Positions 26,652 through 36,295 of a stretch of DNA of 64,000 bases are shown piece by piece. The position numbers were made by a program, and so were the translations under genes. Position 1 is the stretch's first letter. The number at the start of each line of letters is the position of its first letter. The stretch covers positions 124,001-188,000 of the forward strand of contig NZ_FOWR01000005.1 in assembly GCF_900115495.1 (NCBI RefSeq), in the 5' to 3' direction. The notes beneath the pieces are model-generated. The model worked only from the letters and a program-made list of their open reading frames with translations. It was not told where the DNA came from and did not search any database. This stretch comes from Enterovibrio norvegicus DSM 15893. GTDB lineage: Bacteria > Pseudomonadota > Gammaproteobacteria > Enterobacterales > Vibrionaceae.

Positions 26652-26952
26652 CCATGAGTCCTTTCTATTGCATGTGTACCTTGTCCTTACTGTTACACAA
26701 GAACCATTCCAGACCAAATGAAAGAGAAGGCAATCCCTTTGTTAAACAGCGCATCTAAACGTCGGCCACGTTTGAGGCGGACGAAAGATGAAAAGGTCTT
26801 TCGCTAGATAGAAAGGTAGATAAGCAGATAGAAAGGTGAGATCTAATTAGCCGTTTCTGCTATTAACGGAGGAGCAAGACTTTGAAGTGGAGCAGCGGCA
26901 CAGAATCTGTTAGTGGCGCTATAACCCGAATCGATGAAGGCTAACAGGGCTA
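26652..26952. other. Intergenic region with a 12-base direct repeat
   Basis: About 300 bases between the NUDIX gene and the 3' end of the diguanylate cyclase gene. AGATAGAAAGGT occurs at 26806-26817 and again at 26826-26837, a 20-base period. No ORF or strong terminator is seen. Confidence 0.5.
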
Positions 26953-28623
26953 CTATTTACTTAGTGAAGCGGTACTCTCTTCTTTCTGGTAGAAGCGATA
27001 GAAGTTTTTACCGTTGTTCTTCACGTAGTACATGGATTCGTCTGCTTGTTCAATCAGGGCGCCTACCGCTTGTTCATTTTGAGGGTACAAGCTAATGCCG
27101 ATACTAGACCCGACGGATGTGGTTTGCTCATGGCCAATATCGATAGGCAATTGAACTTGTTGTTGTAAGTCAGAGGCAACATCACTCACTGCCGTCTCAT
27201 ACGTTGGGTTATAAGAGAATCCGATCAAGAACTCATCGCCGCCCCAACGTGCCACAACGTCAGACCCTCTAAAGAACTGTTTAATGCGGTTAGCCACCTC
27301 AATAATGACTTTGTCACCGGCATCGTGGCCATAGGTGTCATTCACACGTTTGAAGCCATCAAGGTCAATCATGAGTATTGCGAAGTACCGTTTTTTCTTA
27401 TCGGCATCAATCAAAGAGTTTTCGAGTTTGGTCATGCCTGCGCGACGGTTAAGCAATTGGGTAATAGGGTCATGCTCAGCTTCGTAAATTATGTTCTGTT
27501 CACGCTCAGCGCGTTCTGTAATGTCATATAAAACGATCTCGACCAAACTGTCATCGGGATTATTAATGTCTTCCACTTTCGAGAACAAGCAATGCACCCA
27601 ACGATCGGCGGCGCGTACTTTATGTCTTAGCTGGATATCAATGGCGGAGAATTGATTGCCCGGTTTCACCCAGAACTCTTCAATGAACTCCTGAATTTCC
27701 TGGGGGTCATTGAAGTAGGTGGTGAAATCTGTTTTTGTGAATCTGTCGGTATCAACAATAAAGGTCTGTCCCAACAATCTCAGCAACGCGGGGTTCGCGA
27801 CAATGAGTTGGTTGTTAGCATTGAGTAAGCCAATACCTGCACTCGCACGCTCAAAGATAAAACGAAACTTCTTAGAAAGGTTCTCTGTTTCTGCGCGAAG
27901 TTCTCTCTCATTGTCGATCTGGTTGTTCACGGCATCTAACAGCACGTTAATGTCATCGACCAACGCACCAATTTCGTTTCGCTTGTGCGCGGAAGGGACG
28001 TCAATTCGGCAGGAATCGCCTGGCGTGATCTGGTGAAATCGATTTGCAATGTTCTTCATAGGTTCCGTCAAAATGCGGTTGACGATAACCAAGGTAAGAA
28101 GCGCAATCAACACGGAGTAAACGACCAACACTGTTGCTTGAATATTTGCCAGAGAGACGGCGTTGTCTTCGATGTAATCTTGATTTGGGTATACAAGTAA
28201 ATCACCAACAACGTCTGTCGAGTCGAAGGGGGACATAATAGGAAAAATGACGGCCGTTTCTGTGTGAGATTTTGTTACTGGATCTTCAAATGACGCTGAC
28301 AGTCCGTCTTGGCTCGTTAACCGTGCCGCTGAAATAATGTCATTCGCCTCAAGGCCTCGAAGCACTTCTTCTGCAAGTTCCCTGTTTCCAAGATAGAGCG
28401 CGATAGAAGCGGTTTGTTCTACCGTTGTAATGATTTGTCGAATTTGGCTACGGGAACGGTCAACCTCTTGATGATAAGAGAGATAGAACCAAAGCACCGA
28501 GGCAATCACGGCAAATATCATTGCGCCGCTAGCAACACCTGCTGCAACGCGTATGTGAATTTTCTTATTGAGGATCGTCAAATCTGTATACCACTTTAAG
28601 TCCTGGCGTGACGCTGTTTTCAT
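26953..28623 (-). CDS. Membrane diguanylate cyclase, HAMP-PAS-GGDEF
   Basis: About 556 residues from the ATG at 28623, overlapping the end of the upstream gene by 59 bases; a TTG at 28581 is an alternative start nearer the first membrane helix. Order: transmembrane helix (VAAGVASGAMIFAVIASVLWFYL), a periplasmic sensor region of about 110 residues, a second helix (ATVLVVYSVLIALLTLVIV), HAMP, a PAS domain (RFIFERASAGIGLLNANNQLIVANP), and GGDEF. The catalytic motif is intact (ARWGGDEFLIGF), and RGSD five residues ahead is an RxxD inhibitory site, so it should make c-di-GMP with product feedback. It is the last gene of a three-gene operon with a small binding protein and a porin. Confidence 0.9.
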   Translation of the reverse strand: MKTASRQDLKWYTDLTILNKKIHIRVAAGVASGAMIFAVIASVLWFYLSYHQEVDRSRSQIRQIITTVEQTASIALYLGNRELAEEVLRGLEANDIISAARLTSQDGLSASFEDPVTKSHTETAVIFPIMSPFDSTDVVGDLLVYPNQDYIEDNAVSLANIQATVLVVYSVLIALLTLVIVNRILTEPMKNIANRFHQITPGDSCRIDVPSAHKRNEIGALVDDINVLLDAVNNQIDNERELRAETENLSKKFRFIFERASAGIGLLNANNQLIVANPALLRLLGQTFIVDTDRFTKTDFTTYFNDPQEIQEFIEEFWVKPGNQFSAIDIQLRHKVRAADRWVHCLFSKVEDINNPDDSLVEIVLYDITERAEREQNIIYEAEHDPITQLLNRRAGMTKLENSLIDADKKKRYFAILMIDLDGFKRVNDTYGHDAGDKVIIEVANRIKQFFRGSDVVARWGGDEFLIGFSYNPTYETAVSDVASDLQQQVQLPIDIGHEQTTSVGSSIGISLYPQNEQAVGALIEQADESMYYVKNNGKNFYRFYQKEESTASLSK

Positions 28624-28999
28624 GCAAGTAAGCGATGGCGTTGGAATTTCCTTCCACATACATCACTACATCTTCTGAAGAAGATTTCGCCGAAGGAGGC
28701 TCAGCTTTGCCGGTAAATAACAACCTTGCCCAGTACGCATTGATTTGCGCGACTGACTTGCCCACCAATTGTCGGTAAAAATCTTCACGTTCAGGGCTAT
28801 TGTCAGGGAGATCTGTGGTATTGACGACGCGACCGTCTGGATAAGAGGTATATCTTCCCATGTAAAGATCGATGACTTGTCGTGTTGAAAGCGATGCAAC
28901 GGGATTGTCTTTATTAACAACCACAACTAACCCTGCGTGTGCTGATGGAAGCCACGCTAGCCAATATATTGTGAGTAGTGCTATTAGATATTTCTTCAT
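28565..28999 (-). CDS. Small periplasmic phosphate-binding-protein-like protein
   Basis: 144 residues from the ATG at 28999, one base after the stop of the upstream porin gene. A signal peptide is clear (YLIALLTIYWLAWLPSAHA). The mature part resembles one lobe of PstS-like binding proteins (GLVVVVNKDNPVASLSTRQVIDLYMGRYTSYPDG, later VGKSVAQINAYWARLLFTG and VEGNSNAIAYLHENS), only half the length of a full binding protein. The last residues overlap the start of the diguanylate cyclase gene. Position suggests that it passes a periplasmic signal to the cyclase sensor domain. The ligand is unknown and binding has not been shown by sequence. Confidence 0.8.
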   Translation of the reverse strand: MKKYLIALLTIYWLAWLPSAHAGLVVVVNKDNPVASLSTRQVIDLYMGRYTSYPDGRVVNTTDLPDNSPEREDFYRQLVGKSVAQINAYWARLLFTGKAEPPSAKSSSEDVVMYVEGNSNAIAYLHENSVTPGLKVVYRFDDPQ

Positions 29000-29000
29000 A

Positions 29001-30254
29001 TCAGAACACAAAGCTCAGGCTAACAGAGTAAGTATCAATGAAGTCAGGCACAGAAGCGGTTAATCCACTCGCTGTTGTAGACCACCCACCAATGCGGTTG
29101 TCGATCAACCATGTTCTTTCAATTTGTCCTTTCAAAGCCACGTTTGCGTTTACGTCGTAACGCATACCAAATCCCAGCGTTTCTTGATTAACAATTCGTG
29201 CTTTTAGGTTTTGATCAATAAGGTTAAACCCAGTAGCGATATCAGGGATGGCGAGTGACGTAGTTGGGGGAGAGGTAAGTTCGTAATATCCGCCGACGGA
29301 TTTCGCTTTGGATAAAAAACCAAACACGGTAAAGCTATCAAATACTCGACCGACACTGGTATAACCCGCCGCCAAATCGGGGAAGAATGGCCAGTCTGTG
29401 TCGGTGTAACTCAACTCTGCTTGTACGTTCCAATCTCCTGACTCATAGGACGTTCCAAGTGAGTAATACGTAATGCGTGTGTCTACGAACCTAAAGTCTT
29501 CCAATGTGGAAGGAAGGCTTGGCCATAGAAACTGTGGAAGGGCTGAAAGGTTGGAAGTGATGGATAATGAAGGATCGCCTTCTTTCACTTTTGTTGTGGT
29601 TGCAGAACCAGAGAAAAGCCAATTATCAACTTCATACGTTAATTTTGTGCCGAACAAAGGACCCAAGGTCACTTCGTAGGGGTCATTAATGGTTTCTATG
29701 GTTACGTTGGATTGCCCTCCAAAAAAGCGGGCTTCCAATATGCCATCGCCAAGTGAATAACGAAAAGCAATGTCTGCACCATCCATGGATGCAATAGGAA
29801 TTGCGGAATAGAAATCTGTGACGGGCTTTGTCCATAAATATGCAAAGCCCACATCTCGGTATTCTGAGAGCATGTAGATAGGCGTTGCTATTCTGCCCAC
29901 ACGAAAAGAAACATTGGGTGAGAACTTGTAACGAAGAAACGCCCATGAGATTGATTTATCGATATCATTTTCAATGCGATCTTGCAGAACGCCTTGCACA
30001 ACTGCGTCAATGTTGTCTGTAATTGTTGCGTTGATTTGCAGACCGAGCGCAGAGCCAGGCTTCAAACTTGACTCTCTATACAAGCCTTCTTTGGAGAGGT
30101 CATATTTGAGGCCAAAGTTATCGGTGCCAGAGTCAATCACACTCACCGTACCAAATCCACTCACGCGCACAGCGTCTTTCGCAACAACAGGTGCTACTAG
30201 CAATCCTGCAAGTGCAAAACATGGCAATGTGAGTAGGCGTTTTCGGCTCGGCAT
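29001..30254 (-). CDS. Outer-membrane porin-like beta-barrel protein
   Basis: 417 residues with a signal peptide (LTLPCFALAGLLVAPVVA). The mature sequence alternates short amphipathic strands and aromatic-rich turns and ends SVSLSFVF, the terminal Phe recognised by the BAM complex. It resembles the general class of vibrio/Shewanella porin-like proteins that precede a binding-protein/GGDEF pair, not OmpU-type trimeric porins. It is the first gene of the operon; the binding-protein gene starts one base after its stop. Pore selectivity cannot be read from sequence. The basic N-terminus MPSRKRL follows a weak ribosome-binding site. Confidence 0.8.
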   Translation of the reverse strand: MPSRKRLLTLPCFALAGLLVAPVVAKDAVRVSGFGTVSVIDSGTDNFGLKYDLSKEGLYRESSLKPGSALGLQINATITDNIDAVVQGVLQDRIENDIDKSISWAFLRYKFSPNVSFRVGRIATPIYMLSEYRDVGFAYLWTKPVTDFYSAIPIASMDGADIAFRYSLGDGILEARFFGGQSNVTIETINDPYEVTLGPLFGTKLTYEVDNWLFSGSATTTKVKEGDPSLSITSNLSALPQFLWPSLPSTLEDFRFVDTRITYYSLGTSYESGDWNVQAELSYTDTDWPFFPDLAAGYTSVGRVFDSFTVFGFLSKAKSVGGYYELTSPPTTSLAIPDIATGFNLIDQNLKARIVNQETLGFGMRYDVNANVALKGQIERTWLIDNRIGGWSTTASGLTASVPDFIDTYSVSLSFVF

Positions 30255-30426
30255 AAAGGATTTATCGAATTTGATACATTTTTTAAATATAAGACATTTT
30301 TCGATTTTTTCTCGTTAATTCACTGTGCGTTTTAATGTTCGACTATGGTCTAGCGTCTAGATCCTGTTTTGCTAAATCTAACAATGTTATAAAGGTTTTA
30401 AACGATAACGAGAAAGGAAGCTCAAG

Positions 30427-31143
30427 ATGCAATTTCCACATCGAAACATTGTGGTGTTAACAGGAGCGGGGATTTCAGCGGAATCAGGCATTCGAACGTT
30501 TCGCGCGCAAGATGGGTTATGGGAAGAGCATAGAATTGAAGACGTGGCGACGCCGGAAGGGTTTGCGCGTGATCCCGCTTTGGTTCAAGACTTCTACAAC
30601 CAACGTCGTAAGCAATTGCAGTCAGGCGTATCGCCAAATCCTGCCCATGAAGCACTCGCAAAACTCGAAAGAGAGCTTGATGGTAGCGTTACGATCGTGA
30701 CGCAGAACATCGATAACCTCCACGAACGTGGCGGCAGTGAGAACGTGATCCACATGCATGGTGAGTTGCTAAAAGCCCGCTGTAGCCACTCGAATCAAGT
30801 CTTGGATTGGGTAGGAGACATCGCAACAGACGAAATGTGTCATTGTTGTCAGATGCCTTCACCGATTCGCCCTCATGTTGTTTGGTTTGGTGAAATGCCT
30901 ATTGCGATGGATCGTATTCACACAGCACTGGTACAGGCTGATCTGTTCATTTCCATTGGTACGTCAGGGGCAGTGTACCCCGCAGCAGGGTTTGTTCATG
31001 AAGCGGCGATTAACGGCGCGAGAACCATAGAAATCAATCTTGAACCAAGTGCGGTAGAAAGCGAATTTGATGAAAAACGCTACGGAAAGGCAAGTGTGCT
31101 TGTTCCTGCGCTGGTGGAAGAACTGCTTGCATTGAGTGATTGA
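30427..31143 (+). CDS. cobB: Sir2-type NAD-dependent deacylase CobB
   Basis: 238 residues, close to E. coli CobB. Sirtuin motifs: [14 protein letters not shown] for NAD binding, [12 protein letters not shown], the catalytic His in VIHMHGEL, zinc cysteines in KARCSHS and [20 protein letters not shown] and EINLEP. The FYNQRR block keeps the Tyr and Arg that mark class III sirtuins, which also remove succinyl groups. It deacylates lysines on cytoplasmic enzymes such as acetyl-CoA synthetase. AAGGAAG precedes the ATG. It has its own promoter, divergent from the porin operon, and shares a bidirectional terminator with potD. Confidence 0.95.
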   Translation: MQFPHRNIVVLTGAGISAESGIRTFRAQDGLWEEHRIEDVATPEGFARDPALVQDFYNQRRKQLQSGVSPNPAHEALAKLERELDGSVTIVTQNIDNLHERGGSENVIHMHGELLKARCSHSNQVLDWVGDIATDEMCHCCQMPSPIRPHVVWFGEMPIAMDRIHTALVQADLFISIGTSGAVYPAAGFVHEAAINGARTIEINLEPSAVESEFDEKRYGKASVLVPALVEELLALSD

Positions 31144-31189
31144 GCGTAGGATTTACATTAACGTGTTCGTGTTTGGCAAACTTCAAACA

Positions 31190-31221
31190 ACAAAAAAAGC
31201 GGCTTAAAAGCCGCTTTTTCT
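31190..31221. terminator. Bidirectional rho-independent terminator
   Basis: AAAAAGCGGCTT / AAGCCGCTTTTT with a short loop, between the convergent cobB and potD genes. Confidence 0.9.
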
Positions 31222-31244
31222 ATTTTGCTGGTGGCGTAATGAGA

Positions 31245-32288
31245 TTACTGACCGGCTTTTAGTTTTTGGAAATACTCTTCATAAAGCACGTTCGCTTCAC
31301 CTACAGAGCTTTGCCATTCGCCTTTTTCCATCACGTCTTGTGGTGGGTAAACGCTTGGATCGTCTTTGAACGATTTTGGCAGCAGAGGGTATGCGGCTTT
31401 CACGGGTGTTGGGTAACCAATTTCAATCGCAAGTTTTGCTGCGTTCTCTGGGCGCAACAAGAAGTCGATCATCTTGTGTGCCGCTTCAGCGTTTTCTGCG
31501 TTTGCTGGAATCGCAAGGTTGTCCATCCAGAAAATCGCGCCTTCTTCAGGCCAAACGATGTCGACTGGTGCACCTTCGCTGCGTGCAATATAAGCAGAAC
31601 CATTCCACAACATACCGAGTGCTACTTCACCCGCCATGTAAGGGTTAGCTGGGAAATCAGAGTTGAATACAAGCACGTTCGGCATGATTTTTTGGAGCTC
31701 TTTGTATGCCGCTTCAATTTCTTTCGGATCAGTGGTGTTCGCAGAGTAGCCCAGCTTGGTTAACGCGATATGGAAGAACTCACGCGCATCATCCATCATC
31801 AGCAACTGGCCTTCATACTCCGGATTCCAAAGATCAGCCCACGCGTGCACGCTGCTTTTTTCCATCACGTCAGTATTTACGCCGATACCCGTCGCGCCCC
31901 AGATATAAGGGATTGAGTATTCGTTGTTTGGATCAAAAGGCTTGTTCAGGTTGTTGGGATCAAGACCATCAAAGTGGCTTAGCTTCGTCTTATCAACTTT
32001 CTGAAGCATGCCTTCTTTGCGCATTTTCGCAACGTAGTAGGTTGAAGGTACAACAAGGTCATAGCCTTCAGGGTGGGTTTTGAGCTTGGCATACATGCTT
32101 TCATTTGACTCATAGGTTGAGTAAATGACTTTGATGCCTGTTTCTTCGGTGAATTCTTCGAGCACTTCGGTAGGGATGTACTCTGACCAGTTATAGAAAT
32201 ACAGCTCATTGTCTGCAGCAGATGCAGCACCAGAGAAGAGGGAAACGGCCAGAGAGCTTCCTAGCACAAACTTAGACCAGGGTTTCAT
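31245..32288 (-). CDS. potD: Spermidine/putrescine-binding protein PotD
   Basis: 347 residues with a signal peptide (LAVSLFSGAASAAD). The mature start ELYFYNWSEYIPTEVLEEFTEETGIKV is the PotD/PotF signature, and later GYDLVVPSTYYVAKM, YIWGATGIGVN, FHIALTKLGYSANT and GMLWNGSAYIA line the polyamine pocket, with the expected acidic and aromatic residues. It delivers spermidine or putrescine in the periplasm to PotABC. It is the last gene of potABCD, separated from potC by 112 bases that include a hairpin, unlike the overlapping genes before it. Strict spermidine preference cannot be judged. Confidence 0.95.
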   Translation of the reverse strand: MKPWSKFVLGSSLAVSLFSGAASAADNELYFYNWSEYIPTEVLEEFTEETGIKVIYSTYESNESMYAKLKTHPEGYDLVVPSTYYVAKMRKEGMLQKVDKTKLSHFDGLDPNNLNKPFDPNNEYSIPYIWGATGIGVNTDVMEKSSVHAWADLWNPEYEGQLLMMDDAREFFHIALTKLGYSANTTDPKEIEAAYKELQKIMPNVLVFNSDFPANPYMAGEVALGMLWNGSAYIARSEGAPVDIVWPEEGAIFWMDNLAIPANAENAEAAHKMIDFLLRPENAAKLAIEIGYPTPVKAAYPLLPKSFKDDPSVYPPQDVMEKGEWQSSVGEANVLYEEYFQKLKAGQ

Positions 32289-32331
32289 CGATAACTCCTG
32301 CAGTTTTACTTTGGATTGATTAACAAGAATA

Positions 32332-32353
32332 ACGGGTGGAAAACTCCACCCGT
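32332..32353 (-). repeat. Intercistronic hairpin potC-potD
   Basis: ACGGGTGGA / TCCACCCGT, a perfect nine-base stem with loop AAAC, between potC and potD. On the minus strand the following bases are TTATTCTTG rather than a T-run, so it more probably protects or separates mRNA segments than terminates fully. This could raise the level of the binding protein relative to the permease. Confidence 0.6.
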
Positions 32354-32400
32354 GACTGAAAAATGCAAAAACAATGCTGAATCTTGAGGTTCAGTCGTTG

Positions 32401-33171
32401 TTAGCGCACCTTATCGCGAGCCAGCAATTGCGAACAAATTACTAGCGCAAGAGAGACGACCAACATGAGGGTTGCGAGTGCGTTCACTTCTGGAGAAACA
32501 CCGACTTTTACCATTGAGTAGATTTTCAACGGTAAAATTTCATAGCTTGGTCCAGTCACAAACGAACTGACGATCACGTCATCAAGAGAAAGGGTAAAGC
32601 TCAATAACCATCCCGCAGCAACCGCAGGGGCTGCCAAAGGCAGAATGATTTTTGTCAGAATTACCCATTCGTTTGCGGCCAAGTCTTTCGCTGCTTCAAG
32701 CATGCGAAGGTCAAAGCCATTCAAACGGCTGTATACGGTCACCACAACAAACGGCAGACAGAAGGTGATGTGAGAAAGCAGAAGGGTAAGGAAACCCAAT
32801 TGCGCGCCCAACAACACAAACAGTGCCAGCAATGAAATCGCCATGACGATGTCGGGAGACATCATAACTACGAATAGCATGCCATTCACAAAGCCTTTGC
32901 CACGGAAACGGTAGCGATAAAGCGCGACCGCTGTCAGGCTACCAATAACTGCTGCTGCGGTTGCTGAGAAGACAGCAATGGTTAGCGAGTTACCGGCCGC
33001 TTGTACCAAACTGTCGTTACTTAGAAGTTGGGTGTACCACTTCGTGGTAAACCCTTTCCATTCCATACCGAATTTACTTTCGTTAAACGAGTTAACGATA
33101 AGAATGATGATAGGGATGTATAAGAACGCATAGACCAGCGACATGAAGCCAGTCTTGAAAAAACGACTCAT
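32401..33171 (-). CDS. potC: Polyamine ABC transporter permease PotC
   Basis: 256 residues, the normal PotC length, with about six membrane helices. The inner-membrane permease signature (EAA motif) is seen as LEAAKDLAANEWVILTKIILPLAAPAVAAGWLLSF, trimmed here to residues about 160-195. The ending LLARDKVR is short and basic. It pairs with PotB as the channel for spermidine/putrescine import powered by PotA. The start codon overlaps the potB stop (ATGA), giving coupled translation. Confidence 0.95.
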   Translation of the reverse strand: MSRFFKTGFMSLVYAFLYIPIIILIVNSFNESKFGMEWKGFTTKWYTQLLSNDSLVQAAGNSLTIAVFSATAAAVIGSLTAVALYRYRFRGKGFVNGMLFVVMMSPDIVMAISLLALFVLLGAQLGFLTLLLSHITFCLPFVVVTVYSRLNGFDLRMLEAAKDLAANEWVILTKIILPLAAPAVAAGWLLSFTLSLDDVIVSSFVTGPSYEILPLKIYSMVKVGVSPEVNALATLMLVVSLALVICSQLLARDKVR

Positions 33172-34022
33172 TCCAGCTCCACCTTCTTGTTAATCAGCTT
33201 ACCAACACGCCAATAGGCAAAGAGCATCAGACCCATTAACACCGTCAACGATATACTCGCTGCTGAACCGAATGGCCAGTCGCGTACGTTGAGGATTTGG
33301 CTCTTAATCACATTACCAATCAGCAGGTTCTTCGCGCCGCCCAATAGGTCAGACACATAGAACATGCCCAGTGCAGGCAATAGCACCAACAAACAACCCG
33401 CGATAATACCCGGTGTTGTCAGTGGAAGAATGACCTTCACAAACGATTGGAACTTGCTCGCGCCGAGGTCTTTTGCTGCTTCTAGGTAGCTGTTATCAAG
33501 TTTCTCTATGCTTGAGTACAACGGCAGGATCATGAACGGCAGTAGGATATAAACCAAGCCAATCATGACTGCATATTCGGTGTACATAATGCGCAGAGGT
33601 TTCTCGATCAAACCCAGCGTTAGTAATCCTTCGTTCAACAGCCCCCGCGTCCCGAGGAAGATTTTCAAGCCATATGTACGGATCAAGGAGTTAGTCCAAA
33701 ACGGAACAATCACCATGAACAGCATGAACGGACGCATCCTCTCCGGCATACGCGCGATAACGTAAGCGAACGGATAACCAATCAACAAACAGAGCAGGGT
33801 GGCGATGGCAGCCATGTAGAACGAGTGCCAAACCACTTTTGCATAGAGAGGGTCCAACAGCTTGGCATAGTTGCTCAAGGTGAAGGTCATCTCAATCAAG
33901 TTTGCATCATCGCGAGTCAGAAAGCTGGTGATGATAATCATCAAGTTCGGAATGAACACGAACAACAGCAACCAACTCACAATGACGCCAATAATGGCGT
34001 TTTGGAGATTAAGCTTCTTCAT
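33168..34022 (-). CDS. potB: Polyamine ABC transporter permease PotB
   Basis: 284 residues from the ATG at 34022, which begins the conserved [20 protein letters not shown]; the longer frame above it would lie fully inside potA. Six predicted membrane helices and the EAA loop ([20 protein letters not shown]) mark an ABC importer permease. It overlaps the end of potA by 14 bases. It works with PotC, PotA and PotD to import polyamines across the inner membrane. Confidence 0.95.
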   Translation of the reverse strand: MKKLNLQNAIIGVIVSWLLLFVFIPNLMIIITSFLTRDDANLIEMTFTLSNYAKLLDPLYAKVVWHSFYMAAIATLLCLLIGYPFAYVIARMPERMRPFMLFMVIVPFWTNSLIRTYGLKIFLGTRGLLNEGLLTLGLIEKPLRIMYTEYAVMIGLVYILLPFMILPLYSSIEKLDNSYLEAAKDLGASKFQSFVKVILPLTTPGIIAGCLLVLLPALGMFYVSDLLGGAKNLLIGNVIKSQILNVRDWPFGSAASISLTVLMGLMLFAYWRVGKLINKKVELE

Positions 34023-35145
34023 CAGGCAGTACCACTTCCCAGCTTTCAACCCAGGTAATTGCAACTTTCTGATCCAATGAGTGGTCAACGTCTGGATCGT
34101 CTTCGTTGAAGAATTCGCTCACCATGACAGATTTGCCAGATTCAAGCTCAAGCACAGAATCCAGCGTCATGCCTTTGTAGTTACGTTCACGAACGTAACC
34201 CACGATACCGTTTACGGTTTCGCCAGCGCTGTTGACAGATTCACTGCTGTTAATTTCTTCAATACGAAGATCTTCAGGACGAAGAAGAACTTTAATGCGG
34301 TCACCTTTCGCTACATCAAGTTTGCAATAAACCTGACATTCACGGCTTTCAACAGTCGCTGTGATGCGTTGTTCGTCAATACGAGCAATCACATCTGCAT
34401 CGAACACGTTGATTTCACCGATGAAGCGCGCAACAAACAAGTTTGCTGGTTCTTCATAGATTTCACGCGGCGTTCCGTCTTGCACAACATTGCCTGATTG
34501 CATCACGATGATGCGATCTGACATCGACAAGGCTTCTTCCTGATCGTGAGTAACGAAGATGAACGTAATACCAAGCTTACGTTGAAGCTGTTTTAGCTCC
34601 ATTTGCATTTGCTTACGTAGCTTGTAATCCAACGCTGAGAGAGACTCATCAAGTAACAGGACTTTTGGCTTGTTAACAACTGCGCGTGCGATTGCGACAC
34701 GTTGTTGTTGACCACCAGACAGTTGATGCGGCTTGCGCGGAGCGAACTTCTCAAGTTGTACCATACGCAATGCTTCCATCACGCGCGGCTCGATCTCGCT
34801 TTCATTGACCTTCTGCATACGCAGGCCAAATGCAACGTTTTCGAAAACCGTCATGTGTGGGAAAAGCGCATAGCTTTGGAATACGGTATTGACGTGACGA
34901 TGCTCTGCGGGGATAGCAGTGACATCTTGCTCATCGAGGATAATTTGGCCATCGTCTGCATCTTCAAGACCAGCGATCAAGCGAAGTACTGTGGTCTTGC
35001 CACAACCTGACGGGCCTAGGATTGTCAAAAACTCGCCGTTGTTAATCTCAAGATCAAATTTAGAAATGATCTCTTTACCGTCAAAGCTCTTACAAAGACC
35101 TTTAAGTTGAACAACGGGTTTCTTGTTTGGCTGTGTTGCGTTCAA
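34009..35145 (-). CDS. potA: Polyamine ABC transporter ATPase PotA
   Basis: About 378 residues. Walker [11 protein letters not shown]-loop [11 protein letters not shown], signature [14 protein letters not shown], Walker B KVLLLDES and the H-loop VTHDQEEAL are all intact, and the C-terminal TOBE-type domain ends [25 protein letters not shown]. The protein hydrolyses ATP to drive polyamine import. Start choice: a GTG at 35157 overlaps the AAGGAG ribosome-binding site itself, so the TTG at 35145, 11 bases after it, is the better candidate; either is non-ATG. First gene of potABCD. Confidence 0.94.
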   Translation of the reverse strand: MNATQPNKKPVVQLKGLCKSFDGKEIISKFDLEINNGEFLTILGPSGCGKTTVLRLIAGLEDADDGQIILDEQDVTAIPAEHRHVNTVFQSYALFPHMTVFENVAFGLRMQKVNESEIEPRVMEALRMVQLEKFAPRKPHQLSGGQQQRVAIARAVVNKPKVLLLDESLSALDYKLRKQMQMELKQLQRKLGITFIFVTHDQEEALSMSDRIIVMQSGNVVQDGTPREIYEEPANLFVARFIGEINVFDADVIARIDEQRITATVESRECQVYCKLDVAKGDRIKVLLRPEDLRIEEINSSESVNSAGETVNGIVGYVRERNYKGMTLDSVLELESGKSVMVSEFFNEDDPDVDHSLDQKVAITWVESWEVVLPDEEA

Positions 35146-35157
35146 TTCTACTCTCAC

Positions 35158-35485
35158 TCCTTACACCACGGGCGATTAGCTAGAAAATTCCCCTAAAAAG
35201 TAGACGGCGCATGATAGACGTGCGAACCATGAAGTTAAAGCGTTTTTTTCCTTTTTAATGGCTTATTTTCATCAGAAAACCACTTGATGACGATGAGGGC
35301 GGAAATCGGCGTTGGATTCCGCAGCCAGCCTCGCTTGTTCCCGTGTTCGACAAACGAGCGCCGATCAGTATAGACCCTTTATTTGTTGGCTAAAAATACG
35401 CCTCTTTGAGACGTGCGCAAAAAATATCACCTATAACTTTATTTATGGGGAAATTTCGCAGCCAAAAGACAAAAGTTACTTAGAT
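35158..35485. other. Divergent intergenic region potA / membrane-protein operon
   Basis: About 330 bases holding the promoters of potABCD (minus) and of the three-gene envelope operon (plus). TATAGA near 35368 is a possible -10 element for the plus-strand operon. An open frame runs through it in the frame of the next gene but has no ribosome-binding site and no family likeness. Confidence 0.45.
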
Positions 35486-36295
35486 ATGAATAAACAACAA
35501 TTAAATAATGCCCTTCATGTCGGCGGTACATTAGAAAATGCGCTTACCGGCAAATATACGTTAAATGCGACCAGCGTCGTCGAAGAAGCCATGCAGTTAA
35601 CAAAGAAGAACTTCTGGAGTTTTTTGCCCGCTGTCTTGTTTCTTGCCGCCGTGAACGTCGCACTCTTTATGGTCGTGCTCTCGGTCTTACTGGATTCTCC
35701 CAGAGAACTGATGGATGCGTTTGTGGGGAAAACGGTCATGACTGACGATCTGCTCGCGTCAGGTCGTATTGCGCTGTTTGCTTCCACGGTGTTAAGCGCG
35801 CCTATTTACGCTGGGGCAAGCTTGATGGGGTTAAGCCATGCCATTGGCTTTAGAACAAAGCCGAGACACATAGTGAAAGGCATGGCCTTTGCGATGGCAG
35901 TCACGCTCGGCATGTGTTTTGTGTCGGCACTGCAAAGCATCGGCAACCAAATCCTGCCGTTACTCGGTATGTTTCTCGGCATTACCTTTTCGATGACTCC
36001 GCTGTTGATTTGCGAAAAGCGCTTGAGGCCCGTTGAGGCCATGGTTGTTTCTTTTAGAGCGATCACAAAAAAGCTGATACCATTATTGCTGGTTTACATC
36101 GTCATCGCCGTGCTATTTGTGTTCTCTTACGCAACAGCTGGTATCGCGCTTATTTGGGCACTGCCTTTTATGTTTAACGTAAAAGGGGTCTTGTACCGCG
36201 AGATGTTCGGTGTAGGTATAGAAGTAACCGTGGCTGAAGAGGGGGATGATGATTCTTCTTCTGGTGGCGGTAATAATGAGGTTTTCAACGCGTAA
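35486..36295 (+). CDS. Inner-membrane protein of unknown function
   Basis: 269 residues from the ATG at 35486; the upstream extension is not conserved-looking. About five or six hydrophobic helices are visible (FLPAVLFLAAVNVALFMVVLSVLL, ALFASTVLSAPIYAGASLMG, GMAFAMAVTLGMCFVSAL, LGMFLGITFSMTPLLI, LIPLLLVYIVIAVLFVFSYA), with an acidic, serine/glycine-rich tail (EEGDDDSSSGGG). I recognise no characterised family. The gene end overlaps the next start (TAATG), so it is coupled to a glucosaminidase lipoprotein, which suggests a role at the cell envelope. The ribosome-binding site is weak. Confidence 0.7.
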   Translation: MNKQQLNNALHVGGTLENALTGKYTLNATSVVEEAMQLTKKNFWSFLPAVLFLAAVNVALFMVVLSVLLDSPRELMDAFVGKTVMTDDLLASGRIALFASTVLSAPIYAGASLMGLSHAIGFRTKPRHIVKGMAFAMAVTLGMCFVSALQSIGNQILPLLGMFLGITFSMTPLLICEKRLRPVEAMVVSFRAITKKLIPLLLVYIVIAVLFVFSYATAGIALIWALPFMFNVKGVLYREMFGVGIEVTVAEEGDDDSSSGGGNNEVFNA

